Assembly (NCBI GenBank): GCA_964417925.1
Contig: CAYQJV010000001.1
Coordinates: forward strand, 46,728 to 110,727
DNA length: 64,000 bases
Direction: 5' to 3'
From: CAYQJV01 sp964417925
GTDB lineage: Bacteria; Hydrothermota; Tepidihabitantia; B3-TA06; CAYQJV01
Shown: positions 27,670 to 36,700 of the stretch, piece by piece
Position numbering within the stretch: the first letter of the stretch is position 1
Layout: each line of letters opens with the position of its first letter
Translations under genes and position numbers: made by a program
The notes under the pieces: model-generated
Databases searched by the model: none
Seen by the model: the letters and a program-made list of their open reading frames with translations, nothing else
Told to the model about the DNA's origin: nothing

Positions 27670-27706
27670 AAGGAGGGAATATGATGATGTTTTTACTTTT
27701 TTTTCA

Positions 27707-30259
27707 ATGATTATAAAAGATGATTTCCTTATATCTAAGGATAATCCAGTGCCATCTTCAAAATCAAAGGTCTATGGGAAAGGTAGCAAAAAGGGAATCA
27801 CAATTGTATGGCAAGATGAAAGGCTTGGAGGTGCATTTATAAAAGGAGATTATGCAGAAATTTTTTTCCAGAGTTTTGATTCCTTGAGGATGAAAATAGG
27901 AGGTAATAGAAGACTCGACATTACCCCTGAATGGAGGGTAAGAGTAGTGGGTGGTATAGGATACTTTGATAAGGATGTTTCATTTCTCTGGAATACGGGA
28001 GATGGATTGTATTTTTGTAAGTATTCTAATAAAGGGGAACTTAAAATAAAAAGAAAAAGGATAATCAGTGATGAAGAGTTTTATGGAAACTTGCGTCCTG
28101 ATAAACCTGTTGGTTATTCAACTAATGAGATAAATAAAGGATTGGTATGCTTTACTGTGAGTTGTAAAAATGAAGGAGATAGAGTTTATGCTCTCTGTAT
28201 CAATTCATGTGGTGAAGTTGTTCTTCCCATATTTACTGTAGATAGTATGCTTCCCGGAACCCCTTATTTCTGGAATGCAAAAGGTGCTATTTCAGATAGG
28301 GCATTTGGAGTTATTTATTGGGAAGGTGGGGTTGAGTATCGGATTAAGATATATACTCTTGATGGAAAATTTATTGATAAAATAATTTTGGGAAAGGGAG
28401 AGGGAACTCCCTATATTGAGATGGTAATGGATACCATTTATGTTGTGTGGTGTGAGTATCCTGAGATGAGCGTGTGGCTTGAGAAGTATGTTTTGAGAGA
28501 AGGTGGGGTTTCAAGGGAGTTTAAGGAGATGTTAAGCAAGGATGCATTGTGGTCTTCAAACATGCAGGTTGCTTTTGAATGGTGGGATAGGGATGAAGGA
28601 CCTGTGGAAATTCCTTCTCTGGTTGTGATGACCGCATGGCATGACTGGGATGAAAAGAAGATAAAGTGCAGGGTATATTCAGGAGCAACTGGTGGTGAAA
28701 TTGCAGGTGGTTCTTTTTCTCCCTCCGTTTCTGATACTGCAACTCCTGACTTTTCCCTTTTCTATGGTGCAGGTAGGTTTCACATAGCATATGTTGACGA
28801 CAGTAACCGGGTGATTGATGTTGCAACATATCTTACTCCTGATACCGAGCTTGTGTTTGCAGGTCCTCAGGTTGTAAGTGATGACAGCTGTGGTGAAGGA
28901 TGGAGTGATGCAAGGCTTGCGGTTAACAGTAATGGAGATTTTGCAATTCTTTACTGGTCACCGGAAGGAAAGGCATTTGTAAAGTTTTTTGACAGAGATG
29001 GAAATCAGATATCCAAAGAGATAGATATTTCTACTCTCTTCACAACAAGATGTCCTTCAATGATAGCTCCAATGATAGCAATGGATAATGAAAGAAATTT
29101 AATGGTAATAGCTTTGGAGGATTGGCTGGAGACTCTTCCGCCTATAAGGATAGAGTTTTATGGATTGATTGTTAAGCCTTCAGGAGAAATAAAGAGGTTC
29201 AATATAGGGAGGTATCCTGAGGAGCTATACATAGGCGATAGTTATCTCACCTGTAATTCAAAAGGGGATTTCCTTTTCCTGTGGGATGAATTTCCATTTG
29301 GTTCTGAGGAAGAGAGAAATGTTATAAAGGGCAGGTTTTTTGATGCAAATGGAAGGCCAAAGACAGATGTTTTTACTCTCAAGTTTCCTCTTGGCCCTAT
29401 ACACCCCACTGGAGCTGATGTTTTTGAGAATGGAGGGGCGGTTGTGGCGGCTGCAATGTCAAATGCTGCACGCTCATGGGCAGTTGTGATAGACAGCACC
29501 GGTAATCCTTTGACAGAGTTAATAGAGTTTATACGCACCTATCCCGTTATTGCCTGTGATGGGAGGAATAGATGGGTGATGGCGGGATTAAATGTAAAGC
29601 CAAACTACATGGTTTTTGATAGAAAGGGCAATGTGATAAAGGATTTGCAGGTGATAGATGCATATACATTTCCTTGGCCTTCTTTCTTTGGTCCTCGCCA
29701 GTTGTGGTGTGATATGGATACATCAGGGAGGTTTATAATCTACTGGACAGATTTTACTGAGGATGCAAATCCTGATGTAAGGGCACAGATATTTTCAAGG
29801 GATGGTGACCCGGTATCAGAGATATTTGAGGTTCATAATCCTGATGCATTTCCTTATGAGTATCAGCTTTCTACCTGGCAGGGACTTGGAGTGACATCGG
29901 ATAGGATTTATTTTATGTGGCTTGACAATCGCAGGATAAAGGGTTGGGACATATATGCAAAGGTAACGGACTGGGAGTATCCAACAGGAATTAAAGAAAA
30001 GAGAGAAAGTAAAAACTTAGATATAGAGTATTTGGGACCCCATATTTTAATAAGGTTTTCCCTTTCTTTTCCTCAGAATTTATCTATCAAACTCTACGAT
30101 GTTTCAGGAAGAGTGGTAAAAAGCATCTTTTTAAAGGCAAAGAAAGGAGAAAATACAATTGAGATAGAAAAAAATTTCCCTCCTGGAGTGTATTTTTTGA
30201 GAATAGAAGGGAAGGAAAAAGAATATAGCACTAAGATTCTCATTGTAAAAGGGAAATGA
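27707..30259 (+). CDS. Large secreted beta-rich protein with T9SS-type C-terminal domain, copy 1 (5' frame break)
   Basis: 850 residues. Most of the chain is beta-rich with repeated phrases such as LAVNSNGDFAILYW and CNSKGDFLFLWDEF, suggesting a propeller-like fold. The last ~80 residues (LSIKLYDVSGRVVKSIF ... PPGVYFLRIEG) are a Por/T9SS-type sorting domain, implying export to the cell surface. The ATG at 27707 has no ribosome site. A well-placed AAGGAGGG precedes ATG 27681, whose frame (MMMFLLFF) runs through a tract of eight T's and stops at 27708-27710; one extra T would join the two frames and give an N-terminus like copy 2. So expression needs slippage, or the gene is switched off. Specific function unknown. 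Confidence 0.8.
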   Translation: MIIKDDFLISKDNPVPSSKSKVYGKGSKKGITIVWQDERLGGAFIKGDYAEIFFQSFDSLRMKIGGNRRLDITPEWRVRVVGGIGYFDKDVSFLWNTGDGLYFCKYSNKGELKIKRKRIISDEEFYGNLRPDKPVGYSTNEINKGLVCFTVSCKNEGDRVYALCINSCGEVVLPIFTVDSMLPGTPYFWNAKGAISDRAFGVIYWEGGVEYRIKIYTLDGKFIDKIILGKGEGTPYIEMVMDTIYVVWCEYPEMSVWLEKYVLREGGVSREFKEMLSKDALWSSNMQVAFEWWDRDEGPVEIPSLVVMTAWHDWDEKKIKCRVYSGATGGEIAGGSFSPSVSDTATPDFSLFYGAGRFHIAYVDDSNRVIDVATYLTPDTELVFAGPQVVSDDSCGEGWSDARLAVNSNGDFAILYWSPEGKAFVKFFDRDGNQISKEIDISTLFTTRCPSMIAPMIAMDNERNLMVIALEDWLETLPPIRIEFYGLIVKPSGEIKRFNIGRYPEELYIGDSYLTCNSKGDFLFLWDEFPFGSEEERNVIKGRFFDANGRPKTDVFTLKFPLGPIHPTGADVFENGGAVVAAAMSNAARSWAVVIDSTGNPLTELIEFIRTYPVIACDGRNRWVMAGLNVKPNYMVFDRKGNVIKDLQVIDAYTFPWPSFFGPRQLWCDMDTSGRFIIYWTDFTEDANPDVRAQIFSRDGDPVSEIFEVHNPDAFPYEYQLSTWQGLGVTSDRIYFMWLDNRRIKGWDIYAKVTDWEYPTGIKEKRESKNLDIEYLGPHILIRFSLSFPQNLSIKLYDVSGRVVKSIFLKAKKGENTIEIEKNFPPGVYFLRIEGKEKEYSTKILIVKGK

Positions 30260-30272
30260 AAAGGAAGAAAAA

Positions 30273-30300
30273 TTGACAAAAAATAAAAAAAATATAAAAT
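30273..30300 (+). promoter_or_regulatory. Vegetative promoter of copy 2
   Basis: TTGACA (30273-30278), 16-bp spacer, TAAAAT (30295-30300), 7 bases to the GTG at 30308. It is the duplicated counterpart of the 27176 promoter; no sigma-54 site or palindrome is repeated here. Confidence 0.68.
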
Positions 30301-30307
30301 AGGGGTG

Positions 30308-30718
30308 GTGAGAAGAGTAATAAAAATATTGGTTTTAGGTATGGTGGTAATGGTTATAGCCCAGCCTTCCTATGATGAGAGGTGGGAAGGAGAGGCAGAA
30401 GGCACAGTAGTGGTGGATGGAGATACAATTGAGCCATGGGCTCACTGGACTGCCTGGGTTGAATATGATTATGTGCCTGGTAAGGATACTATCTGGGGTA
30501 TATGGTGGGATGATGAGGGAGATACAGGGAGGATATATGGACACCGAGATGAAGCAAACGACTCTGTTTTTGGAACATGGGATTGTATCAACTGTGATGT
30601 ATCTGGGGAATGGGAGGGAAAGGCAAATTATCCTACGACAGATAATGCACAAGGAGAGTGGTGGGTAACAAGTGGTGGAACTGGGGATGGCACATGGAGT
30701 GGGCATAGAGAAGAATAA
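30308..30718 (+). CDS. Small secreted Trp/Gly-rich protein, copy 2
   Basis: 136 residues from GTG 30308 (a GTG at 30305 is in frame). The first ~60 residues, including the signal peptide IKILVLGMVVMVIA, are nearly identical to copy 1, one base differing in about 170. The rest has diverged but keeps the pattern GTWDC, GEWEG, GEWW and GTWSG. It has no ribosome site: the -10 box ends 7 bases before GTG, unlike copy 1, which has a short leader. Secreted, function unknown. Confidence 0.8.
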   Translation: MRRVIKILVLGMVVMVIAQPSYDERWEGEAEGTVVVDGDTIEPWAHWTAWVEYDYVPGKDTIWGIWWDDEGDTGRIYGHRDEANDSVFGTWDCINCDVSGEWEGKANYPTTDNAQGEWWVTSGGTGDGTWSGHREE

Positions 30719-30722
30719 AAAC

Positions 30723-30748
30723 ATGGGAGCCGGAAATCCGGCTCCCAT
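30723..30748 (+). terminator. Intercistronic hairpin of copy 2
   Basis: Perfect 11-bp stem ATGGGAGCCGG / CCGGCTCCCAT (30723-30733 and 30738-30748) with loop AAAT, followed by AAAAAGGAGG, the ribosome site of the next gene. It lacks a T tract. The position matches the hairpin of copy 1 but the sequence is unrelated. Confidence 0.7.
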
Positions 30749-30764
30749 AAAAAGGAGGTAAAAA

Positions 30765-33362
30765 ATGATATTTTTATTGTTTTTAATAGTTATAAAAGAT
30801 GATTTCCTGGTATCTAAGGATAATCCATGCCATTCTTTTAAGTGTCAGGTTTTTGGAAAAGGAGAGGTGGATGGTTATACCATTGTATGGAGAGATGGGA
30901 GAACCGGAACAATTAATTTACCGAGTTTTTATGAGGAAATTTTCTTTCAGTGTTTTGATTCAAATAGAGTTAAAATTGGGGATAACACAAGACTTGGGAC
31001 ATCTTCTGAGTGGAAGACAAGATATCTCGGGGGCATAGGATACTTCAAAGATGCAGTATCATTTATATGGAATGAAGGATCCGGGATGGGGCAGGCAGAT
31101 ATTCAGGATACCATGGGAACCATTTACTTCTGTAAGTATGATAACAATAGGAATATGGTGATAAAACCTAAAAAACTCATTGATCATAATGATATTCGTA
31201 TTTATCCATTTTATCCAGTACATTATTCTACCAATGGATGTAACAGAGGACTGGTATGTTTTGGGGAGATTGGAGAAAAGAAAACAAACTTTTATGCCTT
31301 GGTTATTGATTCTTGTGGAGAAATTCTTCTTCCTTTATTTGTTGTGGATACGGTTTCTGGGTCCCATCCAATTGTGAGGGGAGCAATATCAGACAGGTAT
31401 TTTGCAATATTTTATTCCACCACTTTCAATCCTGCTATTTCCAGGATGAAGGTCTATTCAATTGATGGAAAGGAAATTGATAGGATAGTTTTTGGAGAAA
31501 GCTTCAAGGCTTCTGCTATTAAAGTATTTCTTGACACAATTTATGTTGTTTGGAGTCCGTATTTTTATGATAGGGGTGAAGAGCTATGGTTGGAGAAGTA
31601 TGTGGTTAAGGATGATGGTGTTGAGAGGGTATTTCAGGAGATTTTGATGAATAGATATCCAGCAAATATGCAGGTTGCTTTTGGATGGTGGGATAGGGAT
31701 GAAGGACCTGTGGAGGTTCCTTCTCTGGTTGTGATGATCGCGTGGCATGACTGGGATGAGAAGAAGATAAAGTGCAGGGTGTATTCAGGAGCAACTGGTG
31801 GTGAAATTGCAGGTGGTTCTTTTTCTCCCTCTGTTTCTGATACTGCAACTCCTGATTTTTCTCTTTTCTATGGTGCAGGAAGGTTTCACATAGCATATGT
31901 TGATGACAGTAACCGGGTGATTGATGTTGCAACATATCTTACTCCTGATACCGAGCTTGTGTTTGCAGGTCCTCAGGTTGTAAGTGATGATACCTGTGGC
32001 AGGGGATGGAGTGATGCAAGGCTTGCAGTAAACAGCAATGGAGACTTTGCAATTTTTTACTGGTGCTATTATTATGACAGTCTGCGTGCCTTTGTGAAAT
32101 TTTTTGATCAAAATGGAGATGAACTTTCAAAAGAGATTGAGGTTCCTCTTCGTTTCACAAGGTTTACCAATGTAACGACGGCTATGGATGATAGGAGAAA
32201 TTTGATGATAATACATGCTCCTGAGGTTCTGGAAAAAAATGAGAATGGTCGTCCCACAAGGATAAGGTTTTATGGGGTTATTGTTAATCCCTCTGGAGAG
32301 GTCAAAAAGTTTACCATAGGGGAGTATCCACCTGATGAGTTTTACATGTCCTGGCATAGTTATGTTGCATGTAATTCTAAAGGGGATTTTCTTATACTCT
32401 GGTGTCATTTTCCTGGAGGGGATGGTCCTGAAAATGTTATAAGGGGCAGGTTTTTTGATGCAAATGGAAGACCGAAAACAGATGTTTTTACTCTCAAGTT
32501 TCCCATAGGTCCCATAATGCCCACTGGGGCTGTTGTTTTTGAGGATGGAGGGGCGGTTGTAGGAGCTGCACTGTCAAATGCTGCACGCTCATGGGCGGTT
32601 GTGATAGACAGCATCGGTAATCCTTTAACAGAATTAATAGAGTTTATACGCACTTATCCTGTTATTGCCTGTGATGGGAGGGATAGATGGGTGATGGCAG
32701 GATTAGATGTAAAGCCAAACTGCATGGTTTTTGATAGAAAAGGAAATGTGATAAGGGATTTGCAGGTGATAGATGCATATACATTTGCCTGGCCATCCCC
32801 AATTTTCCCTCAGCAGTTATGGTGTGATATGGATACATCAGGGAGGTTTATAATTTACTGGACAGATTTTACCGAGGATGCAAATCCGGATGTCAGGGCA
32901 CAGATATTTTCAAGGGATGGTGACCCGGTATCAGAGATATTTGAGGTTCATAATCCTGATGCATTTCCTTATGAGTATCAGCTTTCTACCTGGCAGGGAC
33001 TTGGAGTGACATCGGATAGGATTTATTTTATGTGGCTTGACAATCGCAGGATAAAGGGCTGGGACATATATGCAAAGGTAACGGACTGGGAGTATCCAAC
33101 AGGAATTAAAGAAAAGAGAGAAAGTAAAAACTTAGATATAGAGTATTTGGGACCCCATATTTTAATAAGGTTTTCCCTTTCTTTTCCTCAGAATTTATCT
33201 ATCAAACTCTACGATGTTTCAGGAAGAGTGGTAAAAAGCATCTTTTTAAAGGCAAGGGAAGGAGAAAACAGGGTTGAAATAAAAAAGGATTTTCCCCAGG
33301 GAGTGTATTTTTTGAGGATAGAAAAAGGGAAAGTTTTACACAAAAAAATAATAATATTGTAA
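30765..33362 (+). CDS. Large secreted beta-rich protein with T9SS-type C-terminal domain, copy 2
   Basis: 865 residues, intact. AAGGAGG precedes the ATG. The N-terminus MIFLLFLIVIKDD is a very short hydrophobic stretch with no basic n-region. The body matches copy 1 closely from about residue 305 onward and less well before that. The C-terminal ~80 residues are the same T9SS-type sorting domain (LYDVSGRVVKSIF ... QGVYFLRI, ending KKIIIL). Likely a surface-anchored or released protein; no catalytic motif is evident. Confidence 0.87.
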   Translation: MIFLLFLIVIKDDFLVSKDNPCHSFKCQVFGKGEVDGYTIVWRDGRTGTINLPSFYEEIFFQCFDSNRVKIGDNTRLGTSSEWKTRYLGGIGYFKDAVSFIWNEGSGMGQADIQDTMGTIYFCKYDNNRNMVIKPKKLIDHNDIRIYPFYPVHYSTNGCNRGLVCFGEIGEKKTNFYALVIDSCGEILLPLFVVDTVSGSHPIVRGAISDRYFAIFYSTTFNPAISRMKVYSIDGKEIDRIVFGESFKASAIKVFLDTIYVVWSPYFYDRGEELWLEKYVVKDDGVERVFQEILMNRYPANMQVAFGWWDRDEGPVEVPSLVVMIAWHDWDEKKIKCRVYSGATGGEIAGGSFSPSVSDTATPDFSLFYGAGRFHIAYVDDSNRVIDVATYLTPDTELVFAGPQVVSDDTCGRGWSDARLAVNSNGDFAIFYWCYYYDSLRAFVKFFDQNGDELSKEIEVPLRFTRFTNVTTAMDDRRNLMIIHAPEVLEKNENGRPTRIRFYGVIVNPSGEVKKFTIGEYPPDEFYMSWHSYVACNSKGDFLILWCHFPGGDGPENVIRGRFFDANGRPKTDVFTLKFPIGPIMPTGAVVFEDGGAVVGAALSNAARSWAVVIDSIGNPLTELIEFIRTYPVIACDGRDRWVMAGLDVKPNCMVFDRKGNVIRDLQVIDAYTFAWPSPIFPQQLWCDMDTSGRFIIYWTDFTEDANPDVRAQIFSRDGDPVSEIFEVHNPDAFPYEYQLSTWQGLGVTSDRIYFMWLDNRRIKGWDIYAKVTDWEYPTGIKEKRESKNLDIEYLGPHILIRFSLSFPQNLSIKLYDVSGRVVKSIFLKAREGENRVEIKKDFPQGVYFLRIEKGKVLHKKIIIL

Positions 33363-33432
33363 GTGAAATGTTGAAAAAGATATAAATATACAGTGACATA
33401 GTAAGAAAGTTCAAAAATTCTTCACACTCAAT

Positions 33433-33460
33433 TTGCATTTTTAGAAAAAATATGTATACT
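33433..33460 (+). promoter_or_regulatory. Vegetative promoter of the regulator operon
   Basis: TTGCAT (33433-33438), 16-bp spacer, TATACT (33455-33460), then an 18-base interval with AAGGAGG before the ATG at 33479. Confidence 0.7.
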
Positions 33461-33478
33461 TTCAAAAAGGAGGCTGTA

Positions 33479-33796
33479 ATGGTTTCATTACCGAAAAGTA
33501 CTGTATACGGGGATGGTGTTAAAATCAACTCTTTACATGCAATACAGCTTCTTGACATGGAAATTACATCTGTTAAAAGAAAAAGACGTGTAAAAAGTTC
33601 TTTGAGCACAATGTTCTTTATCAACCTCCTCTACAAAAAAGAATGCAATAAAATTACTGTCCAGATGGATCCTGTAATAACTCACAAGAGTTATGACTAC
33701 ATAAATCATTGCTATAGAAACAGCAATAATAAAAAAGATAGTTTCCAAAAATTAAAGAAAATTTACAACGAAGTAATAAACTTAACTAACAGGTGA
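33479..33796 (+). CDS. Small protein of unknown function coupled to the kinase-activator gene
   Basis: 105 residues, starting MVSLPKSTVYGDGVKINS. The start at 33479 is chosen because AAGGAGG lies 6 bases upstream; the in-frame ATG at 33452 lies inside the promoter. It is basic and Lys/Asn-rich, with no signal peptide, membrane span or recognised domain. Its TGA overlaps the GTG of the next gene (GTGA), so the two are translationally coupled. A role as partner or sensor for the regulator is an inference from this coupling only. Confidence 0.72.
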   Translation: MVSLPKSTVYGDGVKINSLHAIQLLDMEITSVKRKRRVKSSLSTMFFINLLYKKECNKITVQMDPVITHKSYDYINHCYRNSNNKKDSFQKLKKIYNEVINLTNR

Positions 33797-36700
33797 GCAG
33801 GTATAAAATAGTAGAAAAGATAGGGGAGGGAAATTACACCGTAGTATATAGAGCATATGACATCCTTTCTCAGAAGGAAGTGGCATTAAAAACTCTAAAG
33901 AACAAAGGAATTGATCCCGTGATTCTTAAAAGAGAGTATGTATTTTTAAAAAAATGCTCCCATCCTTATATAGTAAAGGTATATGAAGCAGGGTACTTAA
34001 AAGACACTCCTTATTTTACAATGGAGTACATAAAAGGAGAGGATATAAAGCAGTATCTAAAAAAGAAACGAAACGAGCAAAATTTCTGGACAATTTTTTC
34101 CACGCTCTTTTTAAAAATAGTTGCAGGAGTATCCCACTTTCACTTTAAAGGAATAATACATGGCGATCTCAAACCAAACAATATTCTTGTAGATGAACAG
34201 GACAATGTGAAAATAATAGATTTTGGTTTTGCCTTATTAAAAGGAGAAAAACCAGAGGGAACTACAGTAGTATACACTGCTCCTGAAATCCTTAAAGGAA
34301 ACCTTGATTATAGAGCAGACATTTATGCTATAGGGATGATAATGTACGAAATTATAGAAGGTAAAGATTTATTTACTCAACTCACCCCTGTAAATATTGT
34401 AAAAGAAAAGTTAAAATTTATTCCTTCTTTTTCAAAACCTATACCTTCTGAACTTAAAAATCTTGTGAAAAATATGCTTTCTCCAGAACCTTTCTTCAGA
34501 CCGGATGCAAAAGAAATATACAGCACACTTTCAAAACTATCTGCAGAAAAAATAGAGATACAATCCCAAGAGGAAATGACCACAATGCCAGTGGTAGGAA
34601 GAGAAGAACTAATAGATACTGCTTTAAAAGAGGGTAACAAAATAATATTCTATGGAGACCATGGTTATGGAAAATCAACTTTATTAAAAGAAATATCTTT
34701 TAGGGCTTGGCTTAAGAAAAAAAGGGTATTTGAAATCAATAAAGATAAAGAATACCTGCTTCTTGAATATTTAAAAACTCACTATAAAGTTAAAGCAACA
34801 TCCAGGGAACATCTGTTTGCAGATATTGTATCCTCCCTTGAGAAAGAGTACGACATCTTCATATTTGATGACCTACATCTATACTCTGAAGATGATATTG
34901 AGTTTGCAAGGTATCTTTATCTTTCCACAAAGAAGAATGTAATATTCTCAGCATTACCTTTAGAGTCCTTAAAAAAGAAGTTTGAAGAACCAGGCAGAAT
35001 AGCGATAAAAAATATTCCTTCATTATCACCTAAAGAAATAAAAACTCTTGTATATATTCTTTTCCCAACCCTATCTCAGAAAGAGGAACTTACAGAAGAG
35101 CTCTATAGAATAACAAAAGGAATACCTCTGCTTTTAAAAAGCATTATTGAGATATTTTTAAAAGAAAAAATCCTTAAAAAAGAAGAGGATAAATTTATTT
35201 TTAATAGAGAGAAAATCAAAGGGTTAGAACTACCGAAAACTGTAAAAGAATTTGTAAAGAATTCATTCAAAGAATTAAATGAAGATGAAAAAAACTTCTT
35301 ACTTGCTGTCCACCTATTAAAAGACTTTGCATCCTTATCCAACATCTATCAAATGGTACAACTAAAAGAGGATAAGATATATTCCATAGCAGAAAGTTTA
35401 AAAATAAAAGAACTTATAAAAATAATCCAAAAAAACAACACAATTATCTACACACTTTCAACTGGAATTTATATCCCCTTTATAAAAAAACTAAAAAGTT
35501 ATAAAGACCTTTTGGAAAAAAGTATAAAAATAATTGAAAAGGAAAACAGCACCAAAAAAATATATCTTCTTGCAGAATACAACCATATTCTCGGTAAAAA
35601 AGAAAAGGCAGTTGATTATCTCTACACTGCAGTAAATACGGCAAGAAAAACCTCCCTCCTTTGTGAAGCAAAGAAATTTATAGAAATACTCATCCAGAAC
35701 TATCCTATAGAAGACATACCAAACCCTTGCAAATTTTGTATTGTAGCCGGAGACATCTATCTACTGCTTCATGAATTAAAAAAGGCTCAGACATTTTTCT
35801 CAATATCATTTTCCTTCTGCCCTCAAGAAAGAAAAAGTGATATTCATCACAGGATTGCTCAAACAATGTTTTATCAGGGAAATATCAAAGATGCAAAACT
35901 GGAAACAATAAAGGGATTAAAATATGCAAAAGATAAACATGAATTATTGAATTTTCTATCATGGCTTTACATCTTTGATGGTGAAAAGCAAAGAGCAGAA
36001 AGAATCTTAAACCATGTAATAGCACATACAAATAACAAAGAGATACTTTCAAATGCATACTATAACCTTGCAATACTTTACAAAAAATATAACCAATTTA
36101 TTAAATGTGCTACGGTGCTTGGGAAAAGCATAAAATATCTAAAGGAAAAAGACATCTATGGTTATGCGTTAAGACTTGAAATTGCTTGTGAAATGCTACT
36201 TCAGAAGGGATTTTTTAGAAATGCAGAAAGAATACTTTTAAAAATAAAAAATATTTGGGGAAAAATTAAAAACTTAAATAAATATACATCAACTTTAATA
36301 AACATGGGAAGAATAAAAAGATTTGAAAATCCCAAAAAAGCACTTGAATACTTCCATCAAGCAGAAATCATGAGTCTCAAAATAAAAGATTATGAACTTT
36401 TTGCAAGTGCCCTTCTTAACTCTGCATTCTTATTTGAAACATACGGAAGAACTGAACAGGCTCTTGAAAGCATAGGTAAACTTCTTACATACGAACAAAA
36501 AATTTCAGAAGAGAGATTTTGTAAAGGAGTTTTTTATTATACAAAGTATCTACTTTTAACGAATCAGATAGAAAAAGCAGAAGAATTTCTTAAAACCATC
36601 AAAAGGAAAGACTCTTCTTGGTGCCTTTTATCACAGACATTGGTTCTTTTTGAAAAAAATGATGATAAAAGATTCAGAAAGGAGATGGTAGAAATACTAT

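Larger units (their letters stand above)
27217..33362 (+). repeat. Tandem duplication of a two-gene secreted-protein cassette
   Basis: Unit 1 is 27176-30259 and unit 2 is 30273-33362, each holding vegetative promoter, small secreted protein, hairpin and large T9SS-tailed protein. Identity is a mosaic: about 170 bp at the 5' end differ by one base, and about 370 bp near the 3' end (29780-30148 against 32896-33263) differ by one base. The parts between, and the 3' half of the small gene, have diverged widely. This pattern suggests repeated gene conversion. Confidence 0.85.

Noticed and set aside
30335..30748. 137-codon frame opposite the copy 2 small secreted gene
   Set aside because: Mirror of the coding strand; the Pro/Cys/Ile-rich translation is a shadow of the Gly/Trp-rich protein, and the other copy gives a similar shadow.
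33533..33748. 71-codon minus-strand frame with a membrane-like start
   Set aside because: Lies within the 105-residue gene that has a promoter, AAGGAGG and stop-start coupling; the minus frame has none of these.
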